From Enchytraeus crypticus (taxonomy: Eukaryota; Annelida; Clitellata; Enchytraeida; Enchytraeidae), in assembly GCA_905160935.1 (NCBI GenBank), contig CAJHZI010000200.1, positions 1,082,501 to 1,146,500 of the forward strand: a stretch of 64,000 nt of DNA. Reading direction: 5' to 3'. The stretch's first letter is position 1; every line of letters begins with the position of its first letter. Positions 44,957 through 53,676 of this stretch are shown here, piece after piece. The notes beneath the pieces were generated by a model. That model did no database searches and was not told where the DNA came from. It was given only the letters and a program-made list of their open reading frames with translations. Made by a program: the position numbers and the translations under genes.

Positions 44957-46325
44957 CTAAGTGATAATTATTGGAGTCTGACCATCGGATGTATGGTGTA
45001 TCACTCTATCGGAAAGTACCGTAACATACAAATAAGTATGTTCTGGAACATTTTCACTAAATTTAAAGTTAAGTTTCATACTCATAACGCTCTCTTTGAC
45101 TTTTTCACTCTGATGCCTTACATCGAAGACTACAAGTGGAAATAGCTTTTTGTAATTGATCTTATCGATCTGTGTACCTCCTATTAAATTATTAAATGAA
45201 TAGTATTCTGTCTTAAATTCATCTGCCAGGGCGCAGAAATCTACATAATCATTTGTAGCAAAGTTTATTCTTGGTTCATTTACAGGATATCTCTGATCAT
45301 TCAACTCAAAAAGCGCTCGTCAAGTTAAGGTGATCGAACACGGCTGGATTCTGTTCTTGTGTTCGTGATTTGTTAGTTTGAAATCCCACAATTATCCATC
45401 TAGGATTTTCAATTCCACTCTGTCTATCCATTCAAATTCTCGAACATTTTGTGTAACTGTAGTGTGCTGGGCATTTCTAAAACTAAAACTTATTGGAATT
45501 TTCTTTTTACTTACAACCAACTCTCGCAGTAAAGTTAGCGTTTCAACTGATGGTGTTATTCTTGGCACCATCCACCTAATATCCGTTAGCAAAACTTTAC
45601 CTTCATGTAGATTGTTTGTACTGTGAATAGCCGATGTGTTTTCCGCTCTACTGAGTCGCAACGTATGTTACAAATTGTAAAGTACTTTATTTTATTCGGA
45701 AAATCCAAATAGGTTCGAAAATGGAATGTTAAATGAAAATTGGCCTGGTGCATCGTTGTTCATTAGTAGTTGTCGGCGAATCGCAAATCCTTCGTTGTAA
45801 TCTGGATTTTCTCGCGTTGTAAAATGATCGGCAACAATGGCCGCGCCTGCTGCAACTGCTGGAGATTGTCTATGTTTGGAGGATACTGCGCCGACATTTG
45901 TGTCTTCTCCAACATTGATTCAATCCCGCGTTGCTATTGAAATCGTCTGGGTAAGAGAGATAACCCAACATTGACGAAGTCTGTCCTGGAAGATGTATTG
46001 CTTCAATCGACTTTCCTCCTAGAAAATACTCGATATCGTCAAACAGATACGGAATGGCATTATTAATCAAAGCTATTTGAGCTGTTCTATTGTAAACATT
46101 GCCTTTGTCATTTCGAATTAATCTTCTCTTTATTTTAAGAAAGCTCTTGGATATGTTTTAGTATGAATCGCTAGCTGGTATATCAATTTCAATAACTTCA
46201 GAGTTATCATTAAAACCACCTTTAGTCTGTGAAATAAAGGACGAGTATTGTACCCTGTCTATGCTATTGTCAACAATTGTTGACGATGGGTGAGTGAATA
46301 TTTCGTTTAGCATTTGAGTTTCCAT
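44957..46325 (-). pseudogene. Major capsid protein (double jelly-roll type), broken
   Basis: ATG at 46325 after the ttatatataaa motif; stop at 44957; total length of about 455 codons if in one frame. Recognisable pieces: the N-terminal part near 46070-46325; 45870-46070 with NNAIPYLFDDIEYFLGG; 45690-45860 with a FSFNIPFSNLFGF core in another frame; 45392-45661 with EGKVLLTDIRWMVPRITPS; and 44957-45304 with NVPEHTYLYVTVLSDRVIHH near the end. These words and their order match Polinton capsid proteins (the 'F54H12.2-like' family). There are at least four frame changes, so no full capsid protein can be made from it. Confidence 0.87.
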
Positions 46326-46358
46326 TTTATATATAAGTAAAATATTTTTTAAACTAAA
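46326..46358 (-). promoter_or_regulatory. Polinton start-region motif, capsid gene
   Basis: On the minus strand: tagtttaaaaaatattttac, then ttatatataaa and ATG. Confidence 0.6.
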
Positions 46359-46620
46359 TTTTTTTTGATTCCATTACCTACTTTTAAACGTTCTAAAATT
46401 TGTCTCGATTCAGGATTTAGAGTCTCTCGTTTTTCAGGATTTAGAGTCTCTCGTTTTTCAGCCATCGCTTTTGTAATTAGAGCCTTACTACCCTCTGTCA
46501 TTCCAGCAATATCTCCCATTGCTCCCAGCATTGGCTTTGCAATTAAATCTTTACTCTGATAGACGTACAACCGAAAACTTTCAGTGTATTGACTAATCCA
46601 CGCCCGCTTATAAACATTTG
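46349..46620 (-). pseudogene. Small ORF between minor and major capsid genes, broken
   Basis: The piece 46349-46570 reads SKDLIAKPMLGAMGDIAG and then EGSKALITKAMAEK, followed by a 24-base direct duplication that yields KRETLNPE twice. The likely start lies upstream near 46620, where FISGRGLVNTLKVFG is in another frame. Small Ala/Gly-rich proteins with a GRGLVN start are common beside Polinton capsid genes; the role is unknown, probably structural. Confidence 0.6.
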
Positions 46621-46629
46621 TTTTGAACT

Positions 46630-47409
46630 ATTGCATTTCTCTCTGACAATCATTTTTATAAATACAGTATATATTTTTAAATTTGACTTTTCTCTAATCA
46701 ATAATACTATAGCAAGTCGTTCACCCATCAGATCGATAAGTTTGTTGTCTTGATCGGTCAACCGCAGGTTTATTTTATGAATTTCTTGTTTTTTAACAAT
46801 TGGTAGAAATACCAATTGAGGTTTAGGTGTCTCTATTATCTTATGGCCTGGATTTACTCTTGGGGTGAACGTATGAATCTCATTAGATTTCTCACCGTTA
46901 ATGTAGCTACCACCGGCTATATCGCAATGTACATGAATCGAATTGACTTTTTCTAAATCGATTATGTTGGGAGATTGATGAATTCCCTATGCTAGTTTTT
47001 CATCAGTGAAGCCTAGAGTAGGCCCTATCGAATTTTCCAATCCCAAGTCAACCTTGAACTTTTCGTGTGATATGTTCAAAATTGCCTTGAAAATTAAATG
47101 ATTTATTTATATATAATATTTGTCATTGATTGCATCCCAATCGCCGTTTGCCTGCATTACCCTCTGAATCGCTGCGCTAATATCTCTTAATTCGTAAGCT
47201 CCTCTTGAAAGTGTGATTATTTTCCAAGTACTTCCGCCGTCGGTGGAATATTTAAATTCATTGTTGGCTTCCGTGATGTTAGGTATCGAATTGTACGTTA
47301 TCAGTTTTTTAAATGCAATTTCGTAGTTTTTGCCTCTATCCAATGTAATTGGAAGATTGAGATGTGTAGTGAAATTTGTTGGCCTACTCGATAGAGTTAA
47401 TTTATTCAT
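46630..47409 (-). pseudogene. Minor capsid (penton-like) protein, broken
   Basis: ATG at 47409 after agttatataaa. The first piece (47107-47409) has ITYNSIPNITEANNEFKYS and SRGAYELRDISAAIQRVM. The middle, in another frame with one stop, has DIAGGSYINGEKSNEIH near 46900. The last piece, at 46700-46815, has VKKQEIHKINLRLTDQDNKL. This word order is typical of the second structural gene of Polintons, which has been proposed to be the single jelly-roll penton protein. Frame changes occur near 47105 and 46820. Confidence 0.8.
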
Positions 47410-47440
47410 TTTATATAACTTTAAAATTATTTATATATAT
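47410..47440 (-). promoter_or_regulatory. Polinton start-region motif, minor capsid gene
   Basis: On the minus strand: ataaataattttaaagttat, then ataaa and ATG. The proximal block is present; the distal block is weaker. Confidence 0.5.
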
Positions 47441-48255
47441 AATATCATATACCTCTTTGGTGATTATTCTATTTTTTAATAACTCGTCCAAAATACCAAC
47501 TGCCGTATTGTATACTCCATTGTTTCCAGCACGAAGAGCCGCAAGATTTTCATTCAATAGATGAACTACTTGATCTGAGCTTTCATAAATTATGACCTGG
47601 TCTGTTTTAGGCCTACCTCTACCACGCTTTTGTTTACCGACAGACTTTAAAAGCTTTCTCGTTTTTTCTTCTTTAATCCTTCGCCGACGAGCTCGCTCCC
47701 TGCTTTTACCTTTGTCTATATGCTCTTGTACTTTTCCAGTGTCTTCTGTTGAGACTCGCATATCATTTTCTCAGCTGCACTCTTTTTACTGTTATTTCCC
47801 AAGAACTGCCCTATTCGTCTATTATGTGTTTGAATTTCCTTCAATGTTGCTTCTATTTCGTTGTTTTCGTACACTTCACTTGGAAGCTTCAGGTCGAGCA
47901 GATCTAGATTCTCTCGATCACTTTCATTGAGGTTCTTGTCTAAATTAATAATTAAAGGATCCCTCTTTGGTGTGGATTCTCGTTCAGGAATTGGCGAATC
48001 ATAAAATAGCATAGCCTGTATCGCCTCTCTCTGGTTATTTGCACGCATCAATTCATTAGTAAAGGGAATTTTGTCTATCGTGACAATCTGTTGTTCTAGA
48101 GTTTTAGCTGTTTCTCTTGTAGTGTCAATTAACGGTTTGAATAATTTTGCTTGGCTCTCATATACCCGTTGATTGTCAAGTATGTCATTCCGAAACATTT
48201 GTTTGGCTTCGTTCTTGGCTTTTATAAACAGGCTAATATCAAACTCTTTCATCAT
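47411..48255 (-). pseudogene. Conserved Polinton protein of unknown function, one frameshift
   Basis: Tandem ATGs at 48255 and 48252 after ctaataaa. The first frame (47716-48255) is charged and probably helical, with FIKAKNEAKQMFRNDILDN and DSPIPERESTPKRDP. The second frame (47411-47761) carries a basic ERARRRRIKEEK run, RGRGRPKTDQ (AT-hook-like) and a C-terminal end with AGNNGVYNTAVGILDELLKN and an RIIT end. Comparable C-termini occur in Polinton hypothetical proteins. A single frame change near 47740 would separate them. Function unknown; a virion DNA-binding or core role is a guess. Confidence 0.72.
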
Positions 48256-48274
48256 TTTATTAGACACATAAAAA

Positions 48275-48420
48275 TTGTTTATTATGTATTATTACGTATT
48301 TTATGTATTATTATGTATTATTATGTATTATTATGTATTATTATGTACTATTATGTATTTTTAGGTATTATTGTGCATTATTATGTATTTTAGGTATTAT
48401 TATGTATTTTTAAGGTATGT
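48275..48420. repeat. ATTATGT tandem repeat
   Basis: About ten imperfect copies of ttatgtatta between the ATPase end and the next gene start. It replaces the expected clean promoter block there. Confidence 0.88.
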
Positions 48421-48424
48421 AAAT

Positions 48425-49108
48425 TGCATTGTAATTTAAAATATAGCGACCACATTCAGGTTCTTCCCAAAGATTTATAAACAATATATCCATGCTTTCT
48501 TGTCCACGCTTCCTTACATATTTTTTTAAACTCTTGAAACGCCATAGCACCGCTTACGTGTGTATCATAGAAATATTTCAGCGTTTTCTCATCTTGATGA
48601 AACAATATAAAAATATTTGCATTTTGACGTATGCCATGCTTCTTCAGTTGATGTACGCTCTGACATAGGTAGAATACATTTACATTATTGTGTCTACCTG
48701 ACAAAAATAATCAGTCATGACTTTCTGATCTTCATTCATAACATCATCAAAAGTTACAACGTGAGTTTTATTTCTATCGAGTTGAGATGGGTGAACAATT
48801 TCCACGTCAGGATTGTGAAAAGTAACAATATCATTACTTGTTTTAAATTTCTTTTTTGATTCATCATTACAAAGTCTAAGATATTCGTATGCGTCTTGAT
48901 ATGGAGTCGTTGTGTATACCATTATATTGTTGTAATACACGAATTTGCCCATTATAAAATCCATCATTAACTTAGTTTTACCACATCCACTACTGCCTGC
49001 TATTATCATTCTTATATGTGCAGGAAATATGTCGTGATGTTTCTTTTCGTAGCTTGTACCAATGATTTCATGATACTTTTTTGAATAATCAATATCCGAG
49101 TCTACCAT
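48425..49108 (-). pseudogene. FtsK/HerA-type packaging ATPase, broken
   Basis: ATG at 49108. The open piece 48680-49108 contains Walker A GSSGCGKT (about 48974-48997) and Walker B VVTFDDV (about 48740-48760), as in adenovirus IVa2/poxvirus A32-like Polinton ATPases that drive DNA into capsids. It continues in a second frame (48456-48704) with NVFYLCQSVHQLKKHGIRQN and IFILFHQDEKTLK, the arginine-finger/sensor region. Another frame change occurs near the end, where EEPECGRYIL is read at about 48440-48475. Without at least two corrections no full ATPase is made. Confidence 0.88.
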
Positions 49109-49124
49109 TTTTATGTATTAGTTA

Positions 49125-49505
49125 TTATTTTAAATTGTTTCTCTTGTATAATTCATTTAATATATCGGTAAATTTAGATCCATTATTAAGTTTATAAAGC
49201 ACGTAAATGCAATAATGACCGCAGATGACTTCGTTCGGAGCTTGAATTTTGAATGTGTTATAATAATTTTCTTTTCCTTTACAATAATTCTGAACTTCTA
49301 AAGGAGGCACGAAACCGTAGCTGTCAAAATATAAACATTTGCCATCTTTGCTGTAGACGCATGTCCAATGTGTTCCGTCTCCGGAGCTGTCGTCAATATT
49401 AAGAATTAGACATTCGTTATTATTAATTGATCCTTTCAATTCATGACGTATTAAAACGCCATTAAAATGTTTAATTTTCAATTCTTTGCATTTTTCTATT
49501 ATAAC
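49125..49505 (-). pseudogene. Adenain-like cysteine protease, start lost
   Basis: The open stretch of 118 codons runs to the stop at 49125 and includes the catalytic His in GDGTHWTC (about 49360-49380), the acidic position in CLYFDSYGF, and the Cys region ICGHYCIYVLYK (about 49200-49225). All three active-site regions of the adenovirus-type protease are present. No ATG is found at the expected start: the frame continues upstream without a Met into sequence overlapping the pX/pVI-like gene, so the N-terminus is uncertain or damaged. The family matures virion proteins. Confidence 0.85.
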
Positions 49506-49549
49506 AAAATTACTTAGCGGTTTAATGGTTTTGAACGATTTTAGAAATT

Positions 49550-50141
49550 GGGGGAAGTTTATGCCTCCCCCTGTCTCGCTAAAGAAAGACCTGATCCCGT
49601 TCTCTGTAGATATATTCCATTACCCCACTAATCTCCTTCCAAATTCTTGACACATCCACCGAGTCCAAATTTCTTCAATGCATTTGATAGCGTTTTACCG
49701 ACAACGGGGATTGGAGCTATTGCGTCACTGATTAAGCCTGCGCCGAGTTATTGCTTGGTTATGTTTTCCAATTCTTGATTATGTCTCTTCAATTCATTTG
49801 TCTGTCTAGTCGAGTTTACTGCGGAGCTAATTCCACCTGCCAATCCACCTATTGCTCCCATGATGGCGGGAATGGCTGCCAACGGCAGGAATCCTCCATT
49901 CTTCGTCTTTTTCATATAGTTTAATTGTGCTCTGCTCAGACACAATTCTATTTCAGATGTTGCTTTTTTATTTTATTAATTTGAGTTTGGGTTAGAGGAA
50001 GGTTCACATTAGGTTCACATTACCCGATAAATTCTTTTTTGATATTCGTATTTTAACCTCTCTATCACGATCGCACGCACTCTTTAGTTTTTGGACATGA
50101 CCTTTAGACAACGTTACACCATAGCTTGTATACTTTGGCAT
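49550..50141 (-). pseudogene. pX/pVI-like minor virion protein, broken
   Basis: ATG at 50141 after ttatataaa. The N-terminal piece begins MPKYTSYGVTLSKGHVQKL and stops after about 45 codons at a spot where a 9-10-base word, ggttcacatta, is duplicated. The open piece 49748-49945 has LSRAQLNYMKKTKNGG and the hydrophobic Gly/Ala-rich segment IPAIMGAIGGLAGGISSAV, then stops. Homologous sequence resumes toward 49550 with GKTLSNALKKFGLGG. This is the Polinton protein compared with adenovirus pX/pVI, whose relatives disturb membranes. At least three stops break it. Confidence 0.78.
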
Positions 50142-50175
50142 TTTATATAACATTTAAATTTTTATTATATAAAAT
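50140..50175. promoter_or_regulatory. Divergent Polinton start-region motif
   Basis: cattttatataacatttaaa and tttttattatataaaatg. The ATGs of the pX/pVI-like gene (-) and fibre-like gene (+) lie only 32 bases apart, sharing one central atttaaat block, each with its own TATATAAA-type word. Confidence 0.7.
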
Positions 50176-50647
50176 GAGTACTATATCGAAAACTGGCGGT
50201 AGTAAATCACATTCAAGTACTGGTGATTGGATGAAGCATGTAGACTCAGTTTTCAGGCCTATTGTCAATCTTGTTGATAAGCTCGACAGTATAGAAGTTG
50301 ATAAAACTGGAGGAGAAATCACTGGAGACATTAATATGAGCAACAATAGAATTTTAAATGTTAAACACGCTCCAGAAAGCGATGCGGAGGTCATCACAAA
50401 GGGGTACTGCGATCGTTATGTTAACGAATTTGGTGAACATTTGAGAGTAGACATCCTAAAGGAAGTAGAACAAAACGTAGTTGCTAATGACATTGCTCTA
50501 CAAAACAATATTGATACGAAACTTAGTGTCAATGGTGGTTCAATGAACGGAGATTTAGATATGAAGCATAATTTAATTTTTAATGTCCGTTTCCCAAGTA
50601 AAAAATTTGATGCGCTTAAAAGAAGTATCTACAGATTGCTAGCATGA
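50174..50647 (+). CDS. Fibre-like Polinton protein
   Basis: An intact 157-codon frame from the ATG directly after tattatataaa. Two copies of a G-x-I/M-x-G-D-[IL]-[ND]-M unit are visible: GEITGDINMSNNRILNV followed by a P-x-SDAEVITKGY stretch, and GSMNGDLDMKHNLIFNV followed by a P-x(4)-FDAL stretch. This pattern is the short repeat of phage- and Polinton-type tail-fibre or spike proteins, which form trimeric stalks. Attachment is inferred from the pattern alone. Its stop overlaps the next start as ATGA. Confidence 0.72.
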   Translation: MSTISKTGGSKSHSSTGDWMKHVDSVFRPIVNLVDKLDSIEVDKTGGEITGDINMSNNRILNVKHAPESDAEVITKGYCDRYVNEFGEHLRVDILKEVEQNVVANDIALQNNIDTKLSVNGGSMNGDLDMKHNLIFNVRFPSKKFDALKRSIYRLLA

Positions 50648-51141
50648 GAAATAATTTTGATTTGAAGAAATTAATGGCAATTTGTTTTCATGTATTATCC
50701 ATTATGACAAAATATTCTGAAGAACAAGGCCTACAAAATAAATACAACAAAATATTTCTTAGGAAATATAATCATTTGCAAAATATTACCTTAGAATATG
50801 TTAAATTATTTAATGATGAAGAAATTAATTCGTACGTGGAAGGAATTCTTTCAGTTTTTACGACTGATTTGAAATGTTTACTTTTAACAATAATTGAAGA
50901 ACTACCGAGAAATATGTTTATGGATTTGGAAATAAATCTAGTTCGTGCTAAATTAATAGCAACACCTGAAGAGGGTACAACTTTAATGAAAATTAGGCGA
51001 TTCATTGCAAAACTGGTTAGAGATCTAGACCCAGATCGAAAGAATTTAGACTTGAAATTAATATTACGAAAAAAATTAACGTTTGTTGTTTTAGGATTTC
51101 ATTACGTTTCAGATTCACTGCTAGTTAAGTTTGAGATGTAA
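50644..51141 (+). CDS. Polinton ORF of unknown function, 165 aa
   Basis: Intact, Leu/Lys-rich and predicted mostly helical, with no signal peptide or membrane segment. The start ATG overlaps the preceding stop (ATGA), so translation by termination-reinitiation or a shared message is likely. Motifs seen: IMTKYSEEQGLQNKYN and LIATPEEGTTLMKIRRFIAK. I do not recognise the family. It could be a fibre chaperone or a non-structural accessory protein; both are guesses. Confidence 0.65.
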   Translation: MRNNFDLKKLMAICFHVLSIMTKYSEEQGLQNKYNKIFLRKYNHLQNITLEYVKLFNDEEINSYVEGILSVFTTDLKCLLLTIIEELPRNMFMDLEINLVRAKLIATPEEGTTLMKIRRFIAKLVRDLDPDRKNLDLKLILRKKLTFVVLGFHYVSDSLLVKFEM

Positions 51142-51574
51142 GCGTAACCGTTCATTGCGATATTTAAATTTGTTAATAAATGTATTAACAAATTTCATGC
51201 GAATTCAGAAATAATCTGATTATAGGCTGCCTCGGTAAGATTTCCGTTACAACTGACAACAAAATCAAATCTTTCATTAAGTGGTAATAACCATACCGGT
51301 AAATCCGACAATTGTCGGATTTCGCGGTCGGATTTCAACAGTGCCTGCTAGCACTGTTGAAACTGTAACTGAAGACAAAGTGCACACGTAGTACAAAATT
51401 TTGGTAATTTTTCGCTTTCGTTTCAGCTTGTAAAAAATGCTTCGCCTTTCTTAAAGTTTTCTTGTTAAAAACGCTTTCACTTTATTCGAAAGCGATATAC
51501 CATCTATTGTGTCTGCCATTTTTATTAAGTGTAATTTTTATTTTAGCACAAGAGTAACGAATTATTTTAAATTT
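51142..51574. other. Polinton intergenic region with three inverted repeats
   Basis: Perfect or near-perfect hairpins: aaatttgttaa/ttaacaaattt at about 51167-51200; the palindrome aaatccgacaattgtcggat-tt at about 51301-51322; and tttcaacagtgc/gcactgttgaaa with a six-base loop at about 51335-51363. They lie between two co-directional genes and could be transcription end signals or an origin/packaging feature. Confidence 0.75.
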
Positions 51575-51605
51575 TCATTTAAATATATTTTCTTGGCTAT
51601 ATAAA
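51575..51605 (+). promoter_or_regulatory. Polinton start-region motif, rightmost gene
   Basis: tcatttaaatatattttctt, then ggctatataaa and ATG; nearly the same as the motif of the polymerase gene. Confidence 0.65.
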
Positions 51606-51928
51606 ATGGAACATCAAATTACTACAACATCTAGAAAAACAGGTCAACCAAAGGAGGAATATGACAATAAAAAAAGAGAGGAAGACCGAGAAAATATCCA
51701 CCAAAAGAGGTTGATCCGAACAAGTTTAAAGATCCAAAGTATGAGCACCTGTGGCCTATAGGAACTAAGCCTAGACCTGTAAGATGGGAAAATACAATCA
51801 CTGGTGAAGTAAAAGAATTCAAATCTATGTATCAAGCTGCTAAAGTAACTAAACGTCATTTCAAATACTTTCCTAGAAACAATGGGAAGATTGTTGATGG
51901 ATGTTATAAATTTACAATGATTGAATGA
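51606..51928 (+). pseudogene. Small basic Polinton protein, frameshift in an A-run
   Basis: ATG at 51606. The first frame is basic and terminates early. A frame change at the aataaaaaaagagag run near 51665 opens the rest, which reads RGRPRKYPPKE-like sequence in one frame and then PVRWENTITGEVKEFKS and FPRNNGKIVDGCYKF to the stop at 51926. The ITGEVKEFKSMYQAAKVT stretch resembles NUMOD1-type helix-turn-helix repeats, and RGRPRK resembles an AT-hook. Probably a DNA-binding protein of the element; homology remains to be shown. Confidence 0.6.
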
Positions 51929-52553
51929 ATGTTTTAATAGTATATTTACTATTGAAACGCTCAGCTCTCGAGGAAGCCGTGGGCAGCGCGTGACTCATAC
52001 GCATATGACAAGTCGAATAGAAACTGGTTTTTTCCGATAGTTTCTACTCTCGGTCAAATGATTATGAGTCATGGAATTTTTTCAAGGTTGTGTAGACGTG
52101 CTTGATTTTACATTTGTGTGTTAGATTATTGATAGACTGTAGATTATTGATAGATTATTGATTTTACGCTTGTGTGTTGGATTATTGATAGACTGTGCTA
52201 TGCTTCTATTGTAATGGTGCAAATTTTAAGGCTAAAGATAGAAATGAGCTACGCTCAAGGATGTTCTGTGCTTAATATTCATGTAACATTGGAGCATAAA
52301 GGCTAAATATAGAATTTAGCTATGTTTAAGGCTGTGCTATGCATCAAATGATTACTGTTCATTTGATTATGCATCAAGGCAGAATAAGGTTAAAATAGAA
52401 TTTGGCTATGTTTTTTAAGGATAGGTTATGCTTTTAAATCAAAATGTGCTCGGAGAGAATAAATACTACTACTTTCCTTAACCATTTCAAACTAACTATT
52501 AACATTTAAAATGTGTTTACCCCTCTGTTGTAATTCTGCCTCACTGTGTTTAG
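51929..52553. other. Right flank of Polinton and intron before finger exon 2
   Basis: Bases 52115-52450 contain degenerate tandem words (gattattgatagactgt; ggctaaatatagaatttagc; gctgtgctatgc). It ends at the acceptor cactgtgtttag at 52553. The element's right terminus should lie here but was not located. Confidence 0.5.
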
Positions 52554-53167
52554 CTATGGTTGATGGAAGCAGCAGACAAGATGATGAAATGTATAATCGA
52601 TGTCTGCTGTGCTACAAGTCATTCACCTCAGCGCCTTGCTTAGCTGATCACATACAACGTGTACATCTCACTGATAGGCCTCATGTCTGCACTCAGTGTC
52701 ACAAAGCATTCACAGCCGGATCTGAGCTCAACAAACACTTGAAGCGAGTGCACGGGGAGAGGACACACAGCTGTGACAGGTGTGACTACAGCTCTAGCGA
52801 CATGTACAGGCTCAAGTCACACATCTCTGCCGTGCATCTCGAGGAGAAAACTCACAGATGTCCTGAGTGTGACTCGTGCTTCGCTCATAAAGGTCACCTC
52901 ACGCAGCACGTGAACGCTGTTCACAATCAGGAGAAGCCGTACGAGTGCTCAGCGTGTGACAAGAGATTCTCGCGCCGTCAGTATCGCGACGCTCACTGGA
53001 GAACCATTCACTGCGGGGAAAAACCTTTCTCCTGTCAACAGTGCGACTCTAAGTTTTCTCACAAGAGTAACCTCACGCAACATGTGAAAAGTGTTCATGA
53101 GAAAGATATTGGATCCTCGTTTTCTTTGAGATTGCAAGAGTCTTCGCGAAACATCCAATTATCTTAG
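52554..53167 (+). CDS. C2H2 zinc-finger exon 2 (six fingers, terminal)
   Basis: Acceptor ctcactgtgtttag at 52553 with phase-1 entry (two bases, then ATGGTTGATGG). It encodes MVDGSSRQDDEMYNR, then six C2H2 fingers: CLLC..H, CTQC..H, CDRC..H, CPEC..H, CSAC..H and CQQC..H. Linkers are LTDRPHV, EKTHR, NQEKPYE and GEKPFS-like. A 21-residue tail and TAG end it. It is paralogous to finger exon 1 finger by finger, but lacks the spacer between fingers 4 and 5. It most likely completes a protein whose preceding exon is acidic exon C, 15.4 kb upstream across the Polinton. A nuclear DNA-binding role is inferred from the fold. Confidence 0.88.
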
Positions 53168-53676
53168 CTTAGATAGATTGAATGTAAAGAGAAGTTAGAA
53201 TTTTTAAACAAGTACTATCATATCTTTACCAATCATTATCATTTTTAAAGTTGAATGGTTCTGTCTCTGTAAGATTCTAGTTTGCCTAACTAAATTATTC
53301 TTCGTGATATTATTTAGTAGTAATTAAATAAAGTAATTAGCAATGGTCCTTAGATAATTCATTTATCATCATCATCATTATCGTCTTCCCTTGAATCCCG
53401 GTTTAGTTATTGTATGTAATTGAGGCATGTGTCTATAGTATAGTGTCTGCTTAAATATATGCTGGTGTGTATTTAATACGCATTCAAAGTGTATTAGCAT
53501 CGATTTCGACAAGTGACACTGTCTTTATATGTCAAACAAAATTAGCCCAAGGCTTTGTATTAATGCAGTTAAGAAGTCGCTCAGCTGTGAGAAATCATCC
53601 TATAGGCAGTTTAAGCTTCTTACTTGCTGTTTAGGTTGCGGAGTTTAACTGTGAACTAATTTGAGAAAACTAATTA
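53168..53676. other. 3' flank of finger exon 2
   Basis: Probably the 3' untranslated region; an aattaaataaagtaatt string at about 53323-53339 contains AATAAA. No other feature. Confidence 0.45.

Larger units (their letters stand above)
39100..51930. mobile_element. Polinton/Maverick (polintovirus/adintovirus-like) element, decayed
   Basis: An approximately 12.8-kb block with the full gene set of the family: pPolB (+) at the left; a minus-strand block of an SSB-like ORF, integrase, PLA2 minor protein, major capsid, small ORF, minor capsid, a conserved ORF, ATPase, protease and pX/pVI-like protein; then three plus-strand genes at the right. Most long genes have frameshifts or stops. Terminal inverted repeats and a 6-bp target duplication were not found by eye, so the stated ends are the outermost coding or promoter motifs. 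It lies between acidic exon C and finger exon 2 of the host locus, in a presumed intron. Confidence 0.93.

Noticed and set aside
46365-46559. Plus-strand frame with repeated SGFRVSRF
   Set aside because: Shadow of the duplicated 24-base segment in the minus-strand Polinton ORF.
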